Shown here piece by piece: positions 25,684-34,788 of a DNA stretch of 64,000 bases (positions are counted from its first letter, which is position 1; the number at the start of each line of letters is the position of its first letter). The stretch covers positions 2,664,427 to 2,728,426 of the forward strand of contig JADCRD010000001.1 in assembly GCA_014946745.1 (NCBI GenBank), given 5' to 3'. The DNA is from Lysobacterales bacterium. GTDB lineage: Bacteria > Pseudomonadota > Gammaproteobacteria > Xanthomonadales > Xanthomonadaceae. A program made the position numbers and the translations under genes. The notes under the pieces are model-generated. The model did not search any database and was not told the origin of the DNA. It saw nothing but the letters and a program-made list of their open reading frames with translations.

Positions 25684-27722
25684 GCGCCATGAGCGGGATT
25701 CTCACGATGCTCGCCGGCGAAGCGCTGGAGGCCGTGCTCGCGACCAGCGCGGCCTGTCTGCTGGTCTTGCTGCTGCGCGGACCGGCGCGTGCGCTGTTCG
25801 GCGCGCGGGCCGCCTATGCGCTTTGGTGGCTGGTGCCGGCAGCACTCCTGGCCGTGCTGCTGCCAGCGCCGCAGATCGCCCCCACCGCGATCGAACTGGG
25901 TCGGGCAAGCGCCGCTTTCGGCCCCCTGGCTCAGCTGGCTGCGCCTGAAAGTCCGGAGCTACCAGCGTGGACTCGGGTCGGGCTGGCGCTGACCCTTGTT
26001 TGGCTCATCGGCTGTGTCGCAGCGCTGATCGCGCTGGTGCGGCAGCAGCGTCGCTTCCGCCGCAGTCTTGGGTCGCTTCAGCCCGCTGGCGAGGGTCTCT
26101 GGAAGGCCGAGGCCAGGGAAGGTCTGCCCGCGGTAATCGGACTGCACCCGCGGATCGTGCTGCCCGCGGATTTCGAACGTCGCTATACACCCGAACAGCA
26201 GACTCTGGTGCTGGCTCACGAGCGCGTGCACGCCGCTCGCGGCGACGTCTACTGGAACCTGGGCATCGCGCTGCTGTGCGCGCTGCAGTGGTTCAACCCG
26301 TTGATCCGCATGGCCCAGCGCGCCTTTCGCCTCGATCAGGAACTGGCCTGCGACGCCCGCGTTCTGGCTCTGCATCCGCAAAGTCGGCGCAGCTACGGCG
26401 AAGCCCTGCTTGGCAGTTCCACGGCTTTCCCCGCGGCGCCGTTGGCCTGTGCTGCTTTCGGCACGCACCCACTGAAGGAGCGCATCACCATGTTGACTCG
26501 CCCATTGCCCTCGCTGATCCGAGTTTCTGCCGGCTTCGCCCTGAGCCTCGCGCTGGGGACTGGCGTTGCGGGCCTCGCCTGGGCCCAGCAGACACCACGC
26601 ATCGTCGATGCAGAGATGCTCGACATCCAGCTGCAGCTCTCAATTGACGGCGGCCCCACTCACAGCCCGCGCGTCATCACCCCGGCCGGACAGGAGTTCG
26701 GCATCCGGCTTGAAGCGCCAGAGGGTCAAGAGTGGTCCTTCGACCTCGTGGCAGAGCGCGCCCAGCAGGGGCTGATCGATGTGTCGGGCCGCGTCAGCCG
26801 CGAAGGCACGTTGGCGGCCAGTCCGCAGCTCAGCCTGCGTGAGGGCGTTCCCGGCAGAATCGCGCTTGAAGGCCCCGACGCTGGCCGGTTCAGTCTGCTT
26901 CTGACGGCCAAGGCGACTACAGGCGCGGCGCCGCCACCGCCGCCAGCCCCTCCGGCACCGCCTGCTTCGCCTGCAGCGGTATCTGCCTCCGCACCACCTG
27001 CCCCCCCGGCTCCCCCTACACCGCCTTCGCCGCCAGCGCCGCGGCCAGCACCGATCGTTGCCGTCGAGCCGCCGCAGGGGGATGACACGGCGGTGGCCTA
27101 CCGGCGGCTGCAGCCGGCCAAGTACCCGAAGGAAGCCATCGCGCAGAAGATCGAGGGCGAGACGCTGCTGCACGTGCAGGTGCTGAGCAGCGGAGCGCCT
27201 GGCCAGATTTCCGTCTACCGCAGCTCCGGCAGCGAACTGCTCGACCAGGCCGCGATCGACACGACCTCGAACTGGCTGTTCCACCCGGCCAAGCGCGCGG
27301 GCAAGGCGATCGAAGCCTGGATCACGGTACCCATTCGCTTCGCGCTCGACGAAGAGCAGCTCGCCGCATCCGAGGCAGAGGCCGTCGGCACGCCGCCCAG
27401 CTACCGTCGCCTGAGCCCTCCCGACTATCCGGCCACCGCCAAGGCCGCTGGCCAGGAGGGCACCACCCTGCTTGAGGTAGAAATCGACGCCACCGGGAAC
27501 GTGCAGACCGTGAACATCGTCGCCGGCGCGGGTTCAGACGTGTTGGATCGCGCCGCCTCCGATGCGGTCGAGCGCTGGTCCTTCAATCCGGCAACCAGCG
27601 ACGGCTTGGCGGTGGACAGCCGGATTCTCGTCCCGGTGCAGTTCATTGCCTCCAACAGCGCGGCCGAACCTTACGCCGCACCGCCCGGCGCGCTCGACAC
27701 CATCACCCTGCGCGCAGACTGA
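25680..27722 (+). CDS. BlaR1-like M56 metalloprotease fused to two TonB C-terminal domains
   Basis: 680 residues. The N-terminal half is a membrane M56 peptidase: hydrophobic helices in the first 130 residues, HERVH near 180-184 (HExxH), FRLDQELACDARVL after it, and a further membrane helix near 285-305. Instead of the penicillin-sensor domain of BlaR1, a Pro-rich linker (about 415-465, PPxPP repeats) leads to two tandem TonB C-terminal domains (AVAYRRLQPAKYPKEAIAQ and PSYRRLSPPDYPATAKAAG), each with the closing WSF/WLF strand. The fusion suggests periplasmic or outer-membrane contacts as input. It is coupled to the upstream repressor. Confidence 0.88.
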   Translation: MSAMSGILTMLAGEALEAVLATSAACLLVLLLRGPARALFGARAAYALWWLVPAALLAVLLPAPQIAPTAIELGRASAAFGPLAQLAAPESPELPAWTRVGLALTLVWLIGCVAALIALVRQQRRFRRSLGSLQPAGEGLWKAEAREGLPAVIGLHPRIVLPADFERRYTPEQQTLVLAHERVHAARGDVYWNLGIALLCALQWFNPLIRMAQRAFRLDQELACDARVLALHPQSRRSYGEALLGSSTAFPAAPLACAAFGTHPLKERITMLTRPLPSLIRVSAGFALSLALGTGVAGLAWAQQTPRIVDAEMLDIQLQLSIDGGPTHSPRVITPAGQEFGIRLEAPEGQEWSFDLVAERAQQGLIDVSGRVSREGTLAASPQLSLREGVPGRIALEGPDAGRFSLLLTAKATTGAAPPPPPAPPAPPASPAAVSASAPPAPPAPPTPPSPPAPRPAPIVAVEPPQGDDTAVAYRRLQPAKYPKEAIAQKIEGETLLHVQVLSSGAPGQISVYRSSGSELLDQAAIDTTSNWLFHPAKRAGKAIEAWITVPIRFALDEEQLAASEAEAVGTPPSYRRLSPPDYPATAKAAGQEGTTLLEVEIDATGNVQTVNIVAGAGSDVLDRAASDAVERWSFNPATSDGLAVDSRILVPVQFIASNSAAEPYAAPPGALDTITLRAD

Positions 27723-27789
27723 GGCCCAAAGGGCGAGGCTCCTCCAGCGCAACCGCTGAAGCGCGACCCGATCGAAAAGCGAACACCGT

Positions 27790-27817
27790 CCGAAGCCGCC
27801 CCCAGGGGCGGCTTCGG
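27790..27817 (+). terminator. Hairpin terminator of the BlaI/M56 operon
   Basis: Perfect 13-bp stem CCGAAGCCGCCCC / GGGGCGGCTTCGG with a 2-nt loop, 67 nt after the stop. The following bases up to the operator at 28035 show no gene. Confidence 0.65.
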
Positions 27818-28034
27818 CGCATTGGGCCCGCAAAGGCAGGACGACGCCGCTGGCCGTTGGGCAGGCCGAGGCAGCCTCGGACAGGCATCACGCGGTGACA
27901 TCCCAGCCCCCCATGAGAACTCGCCGACAGATCTGCAGAACGGCGGCCCAAGCCGCGGCGCAGCGAAGCACACGCATGCGGGCGGCATCGGCCAACGGAG
28001 CGGACAGCCTGTTTTTGAAGCCCGTTACACTTTT

Positions 28035-28075
28035 TTGCATTGCTCGTTGACACCGGTGGCCAGCCAACGTCAACT
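28035..28075 (+). promoter_or_regulatory. Shared pectinolysis operator and promoter, pectate lyase B copy
   Basis: TTGCATTGCTC then GTTGACACCGGTGG. TTGACA (28047-28052) is followed after 17 bp by TCAACT (28070-28075), and this pair is the same in all three tandem lyases. The CACCGGTG dyad lies in the spacer, where a bound repressor would block polymerase. Confidence 0.75.
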
Positions 28076-28174
28076 GCGCGCCGCCAGGGTCGAACTGTGG
28101 GCAGGGACGGCAGTTCAGTTCGAGCGTGGCCAGCCACGCCCCTCTGCGGGCACCACTTACTCGGGGAGAACTCC

Positions 28175-29965
28175 ATGTTGTCCAGCAATCGTTTGCTGGC
28201 ACGGGCGCTTGCGCTCGCCGTCAGCCCACTCGCGCTGAGCCTCGCGCTCAGCGACACCGCCAATGCTCAGGCCATGGGCTATGCCTCTGGCACGACGGGC
28301 GGCGGCAACCGCACACCCGTCAGCGTCAGCACGCCAGAGCAGATGCGCGCAGCCATCAACGCCTACAGCGGCAGCGGCGGCCTCGTCATCAACTACACCG
28401 GCCAGTTCAACTTCGCCAGCATCACCGACCCCTGCGCGCAGTGGCGCAAGGATCCGAACGTCGTCGAGATCAAGGACAAGAGCGACATCACCATCCAGGG
28501 CGCGAACGGCTCCAGCGCGAACTTCGGGCTCTCGATCAGCGGCAACTCGAAGAACATCATCGTTCGCAACATGACGATCGGCCTGCTCCCGGGCGGCGAG
28601 GGTTCGGACTCCATCTCGATTTCCGGCAGCGGCGAAGGTCGCATCCCCGAGCGCATCTGGATCGACCACAACACCATCTTCGCGACGCTCACCAGCTGCC
28701 CGGGCGCGGGGGATGCCAGTTTCGACGGCGGCATCGACATCAAGCGCAGCGCGCGCAACATCACGGTGTCCTACAACCACGTCTACAACTACCAGAAGGT
28801 CGCGCTGAACGGCCACGACGACGGCTTCACCGCGCACAACAGCGCCCGCACCACCTACTACCGCAACCGCTTCGAGAACGTGCAAGCGCGCGTGCCGCTG
28901 CAGCGCTTCGGCCTGAGCCACATCGTCAACAACTACTTCGGGCGCATCACGTCTTCGGGCATCAATGTCCGCATGGGCGGTGTGTCGCTGATTGAAGCCA
29001 ACTACTTCGAGAACGTCGCCAACCCGGTGACCTCGCGCTCGAGCTCGCAGGTCGGCTTCTGGGAGCTGCGCAACAACTTCGTCGGCTCCGGCATTACCTG
29101 GTCGGGCGGCAGCGGTGGCACGGTCAATGCGACCAACTGGCAGACCACGCGCGCCTTCCCTGAGGCCCTCGGCTACAGCCTGCCGGTCGCCTCGGCCGCA
29201 CAGGTCAAGTGCCTGGTGTTCGCGACCGCAGGCGCTGGCACCAACCTCGCGACGACAGCACCGCAGTGCGGCACGGGCGGCTCGTCGAGCAGCTCGTCCA
29301 GCAGTTCCTCAAGCTCCTCCAGCAGTTCGTCGAGCAGTGGCGGCACGGCCGCGATCAACCTGTCCGCCAGCGGCACCAGCAGCGGCGTCAACTTGAGCTG
29401 GACGCCGGTCAACCTGACCCCGGCCTCGCAGGAGGTGTATCGCGACACCGATGCCACCCCTGAGGGCCGCAGCCGCATCGGCATCGTCGGCGCAACCATC
29501 CGCAGCTACAGCGACACCAGCGCCGTGGCCGGCACCCAGTACTGGTACTGGATCAAGAACACCACCAATGGGGTCGTGACGGAATCCCCGGCGGTGTCGG
29601 CGCGTCGCAGCGGCTCAAGCTCTTCAAGCAGTTCCTCAAGCAGCAGTTCGTCCTCAAGCGCCGCGCCGGGCGCCAGCTGCAGCTATGTCATCACCAACAA
29701 CTGGGGCAGCGGCTTCACCGGACTGGTGCGGATCACGAACCGTGGCCGCACGCCGATCAGCGGTTGGAACGTGAGCTGGACCTACGCGGGCAGCACACGC
29801 CTGACGGGCACCTGGAACGCGAACGTGTCGGGCGCCAACCCCTACTCCGCCTCCAACCTGAGCTGGAACGCGATCATCCAGCCCGGTCAGACCGTGGAGT
29901 TCGGCTTCCAGGGCACCCACAGCTCAGCGGAGATTCCCACGGTCAGGGGCGCCGTCTGCGGCTGA
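28175..29965 (+). CDS. Secreted pectate lyase B (PL1 + Fn3-like + CBM2)
   Basis: 596 residues. Signal peptide 1-32 ending DTANAQ. PL1 catalytic domain about 33-365: IWIDHN near 161, Ca-site region [22 protein letters not shown], and the catalytic Arg region RVPLQR near 239-244. A polyserine linker leads to an Fn3-like domain ([11 protein letters not shown] to [11 protein letters not shown]), a second polyserine linker and a C-terminal CBM2-type module ([49 protein letters not shown]), which in other enzymes binds cellulose. This would hold the lyase on plant wall. GGGGAG lies 7 nt upstream. Confidence 0.93.
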   Translation: MLSSNRLLARALALAVSPLALSLALSDTANAQAMGYASGTTGGGNRTPVSVSTPEQMRAAINAYSGSGGLVINYTGQFNFASITDPCAQWRKDPNVVEIKDKSDITIQGANGSSANFGLSISGNSKNIIVRNMTIGLLPGGEGSDSISISGSGEGRIPERIWIDHNTIFATLTSCPGAGDASFDGGIDIKRSARNITVSYNHVYNYQKVALNGHDDGFTAHNSARTTYYRNRFENVQARVPLQRFGLSHIVNNYFGRITSSGINVRMGGVSLIEANYFENVANPVTSRSSSQVGFWELRNNFVGSGITWSGGSGGTVNATNWQTTRAFPEALGYSLPVASAAQVKCLVFATAGAGTNLATTAPQCGTGGSSSSSSSSSSSSSSSSSSSGGTAAINLSASGTSSGVNLSWTPVNLTPASQEVYRDTDATPEGRSRIGIVGATIRSYSDTSAVAGTQYWYWIKNTTNGVVTESPAVSARRSGSSSSSSSSSSSSSSSAAPGASCSYVITNNWGSGFTGLVRITNRGRTPISGWNVSWTYAGSTRLTGTWNANVSGANPYSASNLSWNAIIQPGQTVEFGFQGTHSSAEIPTVRGAVCG

Positions 29966-30032
29966 GGCAGGTTGGGGGGCGGCACCCGTGAGCCTGCGCA
30001 ACGTTCACAGCGTGGGACGTGTGCGGCCGGAC

Positions 30033-30064
30033 GCGGCGACAGGCGCGAGAGCGCCTGCCGCCGC
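30033..30064 (+). terminator. Hairpin after pectate lyase B
   Basis: 14-bp stem (one mismatch) from GCGGCGACAGGCGC and GCGCCTGCCGCCGC with loop GAGA, 67 nt after the stop. No U-tract. Confidence 0.5.
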
Positions 30065-30165
30065 ACGCCGGAAACGCAGGCCTGCTTTCGTCGAGCCCGG
30101 GGAGAACTGTGCTTGCGGTCCTACGCTGAACCCCAGGCGCTTTTCTGGGCGCGGACCCGAGCTCG

Positions 30166-30320
30166 CAGCTGGTTGAAAAACTCCCTTCCGGGGAATTTTT
30201 CAAGTCAGAGGTCCAGCGCAGGTCAGTACCACCTCACGACAGAGCAATCGCTTACGCGCTTGCTTCGTCGTCCCGGCCATCCCTGGCCGGCCTAGCAGGC
30301 CGCTTTTCAACAGCCTGCTA
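30166..30320 (+). repeat. Interspersed multi-hairpin repeat, copy 3
   Basis: Same orientation as the copies at 7791 and 14756, slightly more diverged. This is the only copy of the five not touching a stop codon; it lies in the 692-bp gap between two lyase genes. Confidence 0.9.
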
Positions 30321-30435
30321 GGGCTCGCCCGCCCCCTATGTGCTCCTCACCGAAAACTTCGCCGGACAGGCAGCTCGGAGAAGCCTGCAACTTGTCCGTG
30401 GACAGCGGCGAGGCCAGCCAGGGACAGGCTGCGAC

Positions 30436-30455
30436 ATTCACACCGGTGTTTTCTG
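30436..30455 (+). promoter_or_regulatory. Distal operator upstream of pectate lyase C
   Basis: ATTCACACCGGTGTT contains the same CACCGGTG octamer, exactly 94 bp before the proximal octamer at 30535. That is close to nine helical turns and would suit looping. Confidence 0.5.
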
Positions 30456-30518
30456 CAGCGCGCAACGAAAGCCCCGGTAACGCATCCAAAGCATTAATTT
30501 GATGGAGTTTGCATTTTG

Positions 30519-30559
30519 TTGCATTGCCGTTTGACACCGGTGGCCACGACGCGTCAACT
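30519..30559 (+). promoter_or_regulatory. Shared pectinolysis operator and promoter, pectate lyase C copy
   Basis: TTGCATTGCCG then TTTGACACCGGTGG, with TTGACA (30531-30536), 17 bp and TCAACT (30554-30559), ending 99 nt before the start codon. Confidence 0.75.
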
Positions 30560-30657
30560 GTGCGCCGCCAGCGTCGAACTGTTCGCAGGGATGTCAATTC
30601 GGTTCGAGCGGGGCAACCTTGCCCACCAGTGGGCACCACTTTCGCGGGGATACCACC

Positions 30658-32388
30658 ATGAACACCAGCAATCGATTGCTGGCGCGGGCGCTTGCGCTCG
30701 CCGTCAGCCCTCTCGCCCTGAGCTTCGCGCTCAGCGACACCGCCAACGCCCAGGCCATGGGCTATGCCTCCGGCACCACCGGCGGCGGCAGCCGCACGCC
30801 GGTCAGCGTCAGCACGCCGGAGCAGATGCGCGCAGCCATCAACGCCTACAGCGGCAGCGGTGGACTTGTCATCAACTACGTCGGCCAGTTCAACTTCGCC
30901 AGCATCCCTGACCCCTGCACGCAGTGGCGCAAGCCGGCGAACATCGTCGAGATCAGGGACAAGAGCGACATCACCATCCAGGGCGCCAACGGCTCCAGCG
31001 CCAACTTCGGCCTCTCCATCGTTGGCAACGCACGCAACATCATCATCCGCAACATGACGCTCGGCCTGCTACCGGGCGGCGAGGCCTCCGACGCGATTTC
31101 GGTCTCAGGAGACTCCAGCAATCCTGACCGCTTCCCGGTAGGCATCTGGATCGACCACAACACGATCTTCGGGACGCTCACCAGCTGCCCGGGCGCGGGC
31201 GATGCGACCTTCGACGGCGCCCTCGACATCAAGCGCAGCGCGCGCAACGTGACGTTCTCCTACAACCACGTCTACAACTACCAGAAGGTCGCGCTGAACG
31301 GCCACGACGACGGCTTTTCGGCCCACAACAACGCCCGTACCACGTACTACCGCAACCGCTTCGAGAACGTGCAGGCTCGCCTGCCGCTGCAGCGCTTCGG
31401 CCTGAGCCACATCGTCAACAACTACTTCGGCCGCGTCACCGAGTCGGGCATCAACGTCCGCATGGGCGCCGTTTCGCTGATCGAGGCGAACTACTTCGAA
31501 GACGCCAAGAACCCGGTGACTTCGCGCTCCAGCAGTCAGGTCGGATTCTGGGATCTGCGCAACAACTTTGTCGGCCCCGGCATCACCTGGTCGGGCGGCA
31601 GCAGCGCCGTCAACGCGACGGACTGGCGCACCACGCGCGCCTACCCTGAGGCGCTCGGCTACAGCCTCCAGGTCGCTCCGGCGGCACAGGTGAAGTGTCT
31701 GGTGTTGGCCACTGCCGGCGCCGGCACCAACCTCGCCACCACCGCCCCGCAGTGCGGCACCGGCGGCTCTTCGAGCAGTTCGTCCAGCAGCTCGTCGAGC
31801 TCGTCCAGCAGCTCGTCGAGCAGCGCAGGCACGGCAGCGATCAATCTCACGGCGAGCGGCACCAGCAGCGCCGTGAACCTGAGCTGGACCCCGGTCAATC
31901 TCACGCTGGGTTCGCAAGAGGTGTATCGCGACACAGACTCCAACCCCTCGGGTCGGTCGCGCATCGCCATTCTCGGCGCCAGCATCCGCAGCTACAGCGA
32001 CACCACCGCAGTGGCCGGAACCCAGTACTGGTACTGGATCAGCAACACCACCAACGGCGTCGTCACCGAGTCGCAGGCCGTCCAAGGCCGTCGCACCGCG
32101 TCCAGCAGTTCATCAAGCAGCTCCTCCAGCAGCAGCTCTTCGAGCAGCTCGGGCGGCGGCACTCCTCCGACCCTGTCGGGCACCGGCGACTATCCGAGCG
32201 GCTTCAGCAAGTGCGCGGATCTGAACGAGACCTGTGAGGTGAGATCCGGCACCGGTTGGGTCGCCTACGGCCGCAAGGGCAACTGGGCGCTGCGCTTCGT
32301 CGGCGTCGGCAACAGCGTGGCCTGCACCACCGCGGCGTTCGGCAGAGATCCGGCCGGCAACCCGAACAAGTGCTCGCGGCAGAACTGA
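30658..32388 (+). CDS. Secreted pectate lyase C (PL1 + Fn3-like + small Cys-rich module)
   Basis: 576 residues. Signal peptide and PL1 domain nearly identical in layout to pectate lyase B ([30 protein letters not shown]). A polyserine linker, the same Fn3-like domain and a second polyserine linker follow. The C-terminus is not CBM2 but a module of about 65 residues with four Cys (KCADLNETC ... VACTTAAFG ... KCSRQN), presumably two disulfides. It may bind carbohydrate, but I do not recognise the family. The start has GCGGGGA upstream. The gene arose by duplication within this locus, and its C-terminal module was exchanged. Confidence 0.92.
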   Translation: MNTSNRLLARALALAVSPLALSFALSDTANAQAMGYASGTTGGGSRTPVSVSTPEQMRAAINAYSGSGGLVINYVGQFNFASIPDPCTQWRKPANIVEIRDKSDITIQGANGSSANFGLSIVGNARNIIIRNMTLGLLPGGEASDAISVSGDSSNPDRFPVGIWIDHNTIFGTLTSCPGAGDATFDGALDIKRSARNVTFSYNHVYNYQKVALNGHDDGFSAHNNARTTYYRNRFENVQARLPLQRFGLSHIVNNYFGRVTESGINVRMGAVSLIEANYFEDAKNPVTSRSSSQVGFWDLRNNFVGPGITWSGGSSAVNATDWRTTRAYPEALGYSLQVAPAAQVKCLVLATAGAGTNLATTAPQCGTGGSSSSSSSSSSSSSSSSSSSAGTAAINLTASGTSSAVNLSWTPVNLTLGSQEVYRDTDSNPSGRSRIAILGASIRSYSDTTAVAGTQYWYWISNTTNGVVTESQAVQGRRTASSSSSSSSSSSSSSSSSGGGTPPTLSGTGDYPSGFSKCADLNETCEVRSGTGWVAYGRKGNWALRFVGVGNSVACTTAAFGRDPAGNPNKCSRQN

Positions 32389-32403
32389 CGCACTGAGTGT
32401 GTC

Positions 32404-32436
32404 CCTGGCGGAGGTGTTGACCGCACCTCCGCCAGG
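32404..32436 (+). terminator. Hairpin terminator after pectate lyase C
   Basis: Perfect 13-bp stem CCTGGCGGAGGTG / CACCTCCGCCAGG with a 7-nt loop, 15 nt after the stop codon. Confidence 0.65.
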
Positions 32437-32769
32437 CACGCCGGGTGCCATCTCGATAGGCGGCCCAGCAAGCCGCACCCACGGCGGCAGCTGAAGGGGA
32501 GCATGCCCGCGCCTACGATCAGCGATGACGCTCTGAACGCGCTTGCAGGCTGGACGATCGCTCCGGCGCCAGCCCCAAGCGAAGCGTTCGGCAATCAGGT
32601 GATCGGCCCCAGCAAGACGCCTCAGGCAGCTGAGCCGACTCAGGCGCGACTCGGCACGGGGCTGAACTATCTGGATGAGCTTCGAGTGCGGATACCGACG
32701 CACGCCACAGCACTCTGCGCGCGCCAAATCTGACCCCCAGCACAGTCCACTTCGCCAGTCAGTTCACAG
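32437..32769. other. Intergenic stretch without a supported gene
   Basis: A short open frame starting at 32503 has no ribosome site, homology pattern or codon bias and is not called. No repeat or hairpin stands out. Confidence 0.5.
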
Positions 32770-32792
32770 ATTCACGCCCGTGTTTTTTGCAC
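32770..32792 (+). promoter_or_regulatory. Degenerate distal operator upstream of pectate lyase D
   Basis: ATTCACGCCCGTGTTTTTT aligns with the distal site of lyase C but has lost the perfect CACCGGTG. It keeps the 94-bp distance to the proximal octamer at 32869. Confidence 0.35.
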
Positions 32793-32852
32793 CGCCGCCA
32801 AAGCACGCGCGAACGACATCTATCAGTCTGTTTTATATGCTTTTTTCATCTG

Positions 32853-32893
32853 TTGCACTGCCGTTTGACACCGGTGGTCATGGAGCGTCAACT
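32853..32893 (+). promoter_or_regulatory. Shared pectinolysis operator and promoter, pectate lyase D copy
   Basis: TTGCACTGCCG then TTTGACACCGGTGGTCA. TTGACA (32865-32870), 17 bp, TCAACT (32888-32893). In this copy the outer arms TGAC/GTCA are also symmetric, as at kduD. Confidence 0.75.
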
Positions 32894-32991
32894 GTGCCCG
32901 CCGATGGCGAACTGTTCTCAAGGATGGCAACAACGTTCGAACGCGGCCACTCAGCCCGAACCACGGGCACCACTTTCTCGGGGATATCAAC

Positions 32992-34728
32992 ATGCAAACC
33001 GGCAATCGATTGCTGGCTCGGGCGCTTGCGCTCGCCGTCAGCCCACTCGCACTGAGCGTCGCGCTCAGCAACACCGCCAGCGCTCAAGCCATGGGCTACG
33101 CGGCCGGCACCACCGGCGGCGGCAGCCGCGCCGCGGTCAACGTCAGCACGCCCGAGCAGATGCGCGCCGCCCTCGACGCCTACAGCGGCAGCGGCGGCCT
33201 CGTCATCAACTACACCGGCCAGTTCAACTTCGCCAGCATCACCGACCCCTGCGCGCAGTGGCGCAAGGATCCAAACGTCGTCGAGATCAAGGACAAGAGC
33301 GACATCACCATCCAGGGCGCCAATGGTTCAAGCGCGAACTTCGGCATCTTCATCGTCGGCAACTCGCAGAACATCATCGTCCGCAACATGACCATCGGCC
33401 TGCTGCCGGGCGGTGAAGGCGCTGACTCGATCACGGTGGAAGGTCGCGGAGCCGGGCGCATTCCCGAGCGGATCTGGATCGACCACAACACCATCTTCGC
33501 CTCGCTCACCAGCTGCTCCGGCGCCGGTGACGCCAGCTTCGACGGCGGCATCGACATCAAGCGCAGCGCGCGCAACATCACGGTGTCCTACAACCACGTC
33601 TACAACTACCAGAAGGTCGCGCTGAACGGCCACACCGACAGCTTCACAGACCACAACAGCGCGCGCACCACGTATTACCGCAACCGCTTCGAGAACGTGC
33701 AGGCTCGCGTACCGCTGCAGCGCTTCGGCCTGAGCCACATCGTCAACAACTACTTCGGAAACATCACGACCTCGGGAATCAACGTCCGCATGGGCGGCGT
33801 GTCGCTGATTGAAGCCAACTACTTCGAGAACGTGGCCAACCCGGTGACCTCGCGCGACAGTTCGCAGATCGGCTTCTGGGACCTGCGCAACAACTTCGTG
33901 GGCTCGGGCATCACCTGGTCCTCGCCGGGCGGCAACACCGTCAATGCGACCAACTGGCAGACCACGCGCGCCTTCCCTGAAGCCTTGGGCTACAGCCTGG
34001 CCGTGGCGCCGGCCGCGCAGGTGAAGTGCCTGGTGTTCGCGACCGCAGGCGCCGGGACCAACCTCGCGACCACGGCCCCGCAGTGCGGCACCGGCGGCTC
34101 GTCGAGCAGTTCTTCGAGCAGTTCTTCGAGTAGCTCCTCCAGCAGCTCGTCCAGCTCGTCGAGCAGCGGCGGCACCGCAGCGATCAATCTGACCGCCAGC
34201 GGCACCAGCAGCGCCGTCAACCTGAGCTGGACGCCGGTCAACCTGACCCTGGCATCGCAAGAGGTGTATCGCGATACGGACTCCAACCCCTCGGGCCGCA
34301 CCCGCATCGGCATCGTTGGCGCCAGCATCCGCAGCTACAGCGACACCACCGCCGTCGCCGGCACGCAGTACTGGTACTGGATCAAGAACACCACCAACGG
34401 CGTGGTCACCGAATCGCCTGCGGTATCCGGGCGTCGCACAGCAGCAAGTTCGTCCAGCAGCTCCTCCAGCAGCTCCTCCAGCAGCAGTTCGAGCGGTGGT
34501 ACTCCGCCGGTCCTGTCAGGCACTGGCGACTACCCCAACGGCTTCAGCAAGTGCGCCGATCTGAACGGCACCTGCAGCGTGAGCTCCGGCACCGGCTGGG
34601 TGGCCTATGGCCGCAAGGGCAACTGGGTGCTGCGCTTTGTCGGCGTGGGCAACAGCATCGCCTGCACCACCGCCGCCTTCGGCAGCGATCCGGTCGGCAA
34701 CCCCAACAAGTGCTCGCGGCAGAACTGA
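32992..34728 (+). CDS. Secreted pectate lyase D (PL1 + Fn3-like + small Cys-rich module)
   Basis: 578 residues, same architecture as pectate lyase C: signal peptide ending NTASAQ, PL1 domain ([24 protein letters not shown]), polyserine linker, Fn3-like domain, second polyserine linker and the four-Cys C-terminal module (KCADLNGTC to KCSRQN). One difference in the catalytic domain: NGHDDGF of B and C is NGHTDSF here, next to the substrate cleft, which could alter specificity. Expression control looks the same as for B and C. A long hairpin follows. Confidence 0.93.
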   Translation: MQTGNRLLARALALAVSPLALSVALSNTASAQAMGYAAGTTGGGSRAAVNVSTPEQMRAALDAYSGSGGLVINYTGQFNFASITDPCAQWRKDPNVVEIKDKSDITIQGANGSSANFGIFIVGNSQNIIVRNMTIGLLPGGEGADSITVEGRGAGRIPERIWIDHNTIFASLTSCSGAGDASFDGGIDIKRSARNITVSYNHVYNYQKVALNGHTDSFTDHNSARTTYYRNRFENVQARVPLQRFGLSHIVNNYFGNITTSGINVRMGGVSLIEANYFENVANPVTSRDSSQIGFWDLRNNFVGSGITWSSPGGNTVNATNWQTTRAFPEALGYSLAVAPAAQVKCLVFATAGAGTNLATTAPQCGTGGSSSSSSSSSSSSSSSSSSSSSSSGGTAAINLTASGTSSAVNLSWTPVNLTLASQEVYRDTDSNPSGRTRIGIVGASIRSYSDTTAVAGTQYWYWIKNTTNGVVTESPAVSGRRTAASSSSSSSSSSSSSSSSGGTPPVLSGTGDYPNGFSKCADLNGTCSVSSGTGWVAYGRKGNWVLRFVGVGNSIACTTAAFGSDPVGNPNKCSRQN

Positions 34729-34745
34729 GCGCATTGAGTCCGACG

Positions 34746-34776
34746 GCTGCGGGCGGGCAGACTGCCCGCCCGCAGC
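34746..34776. terminator. Bidirectional hairpin between pectate lyase D and rtcR
   Basis: 15-bp arms GCTGCGGGCGGGCAG / CTGCCCGCCCGCAGC separated by one base, between convergent genes. Confidence 0.7.
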
Positions 34777-34788
34777 GATCGGCTTGAT

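Noticed and set aside
32503-32733. 76-codon open frame between lyases C and D
   Set aside because: No ribosome site, no family pattern, and it overlaps the promoter-proximal region of lyase D.
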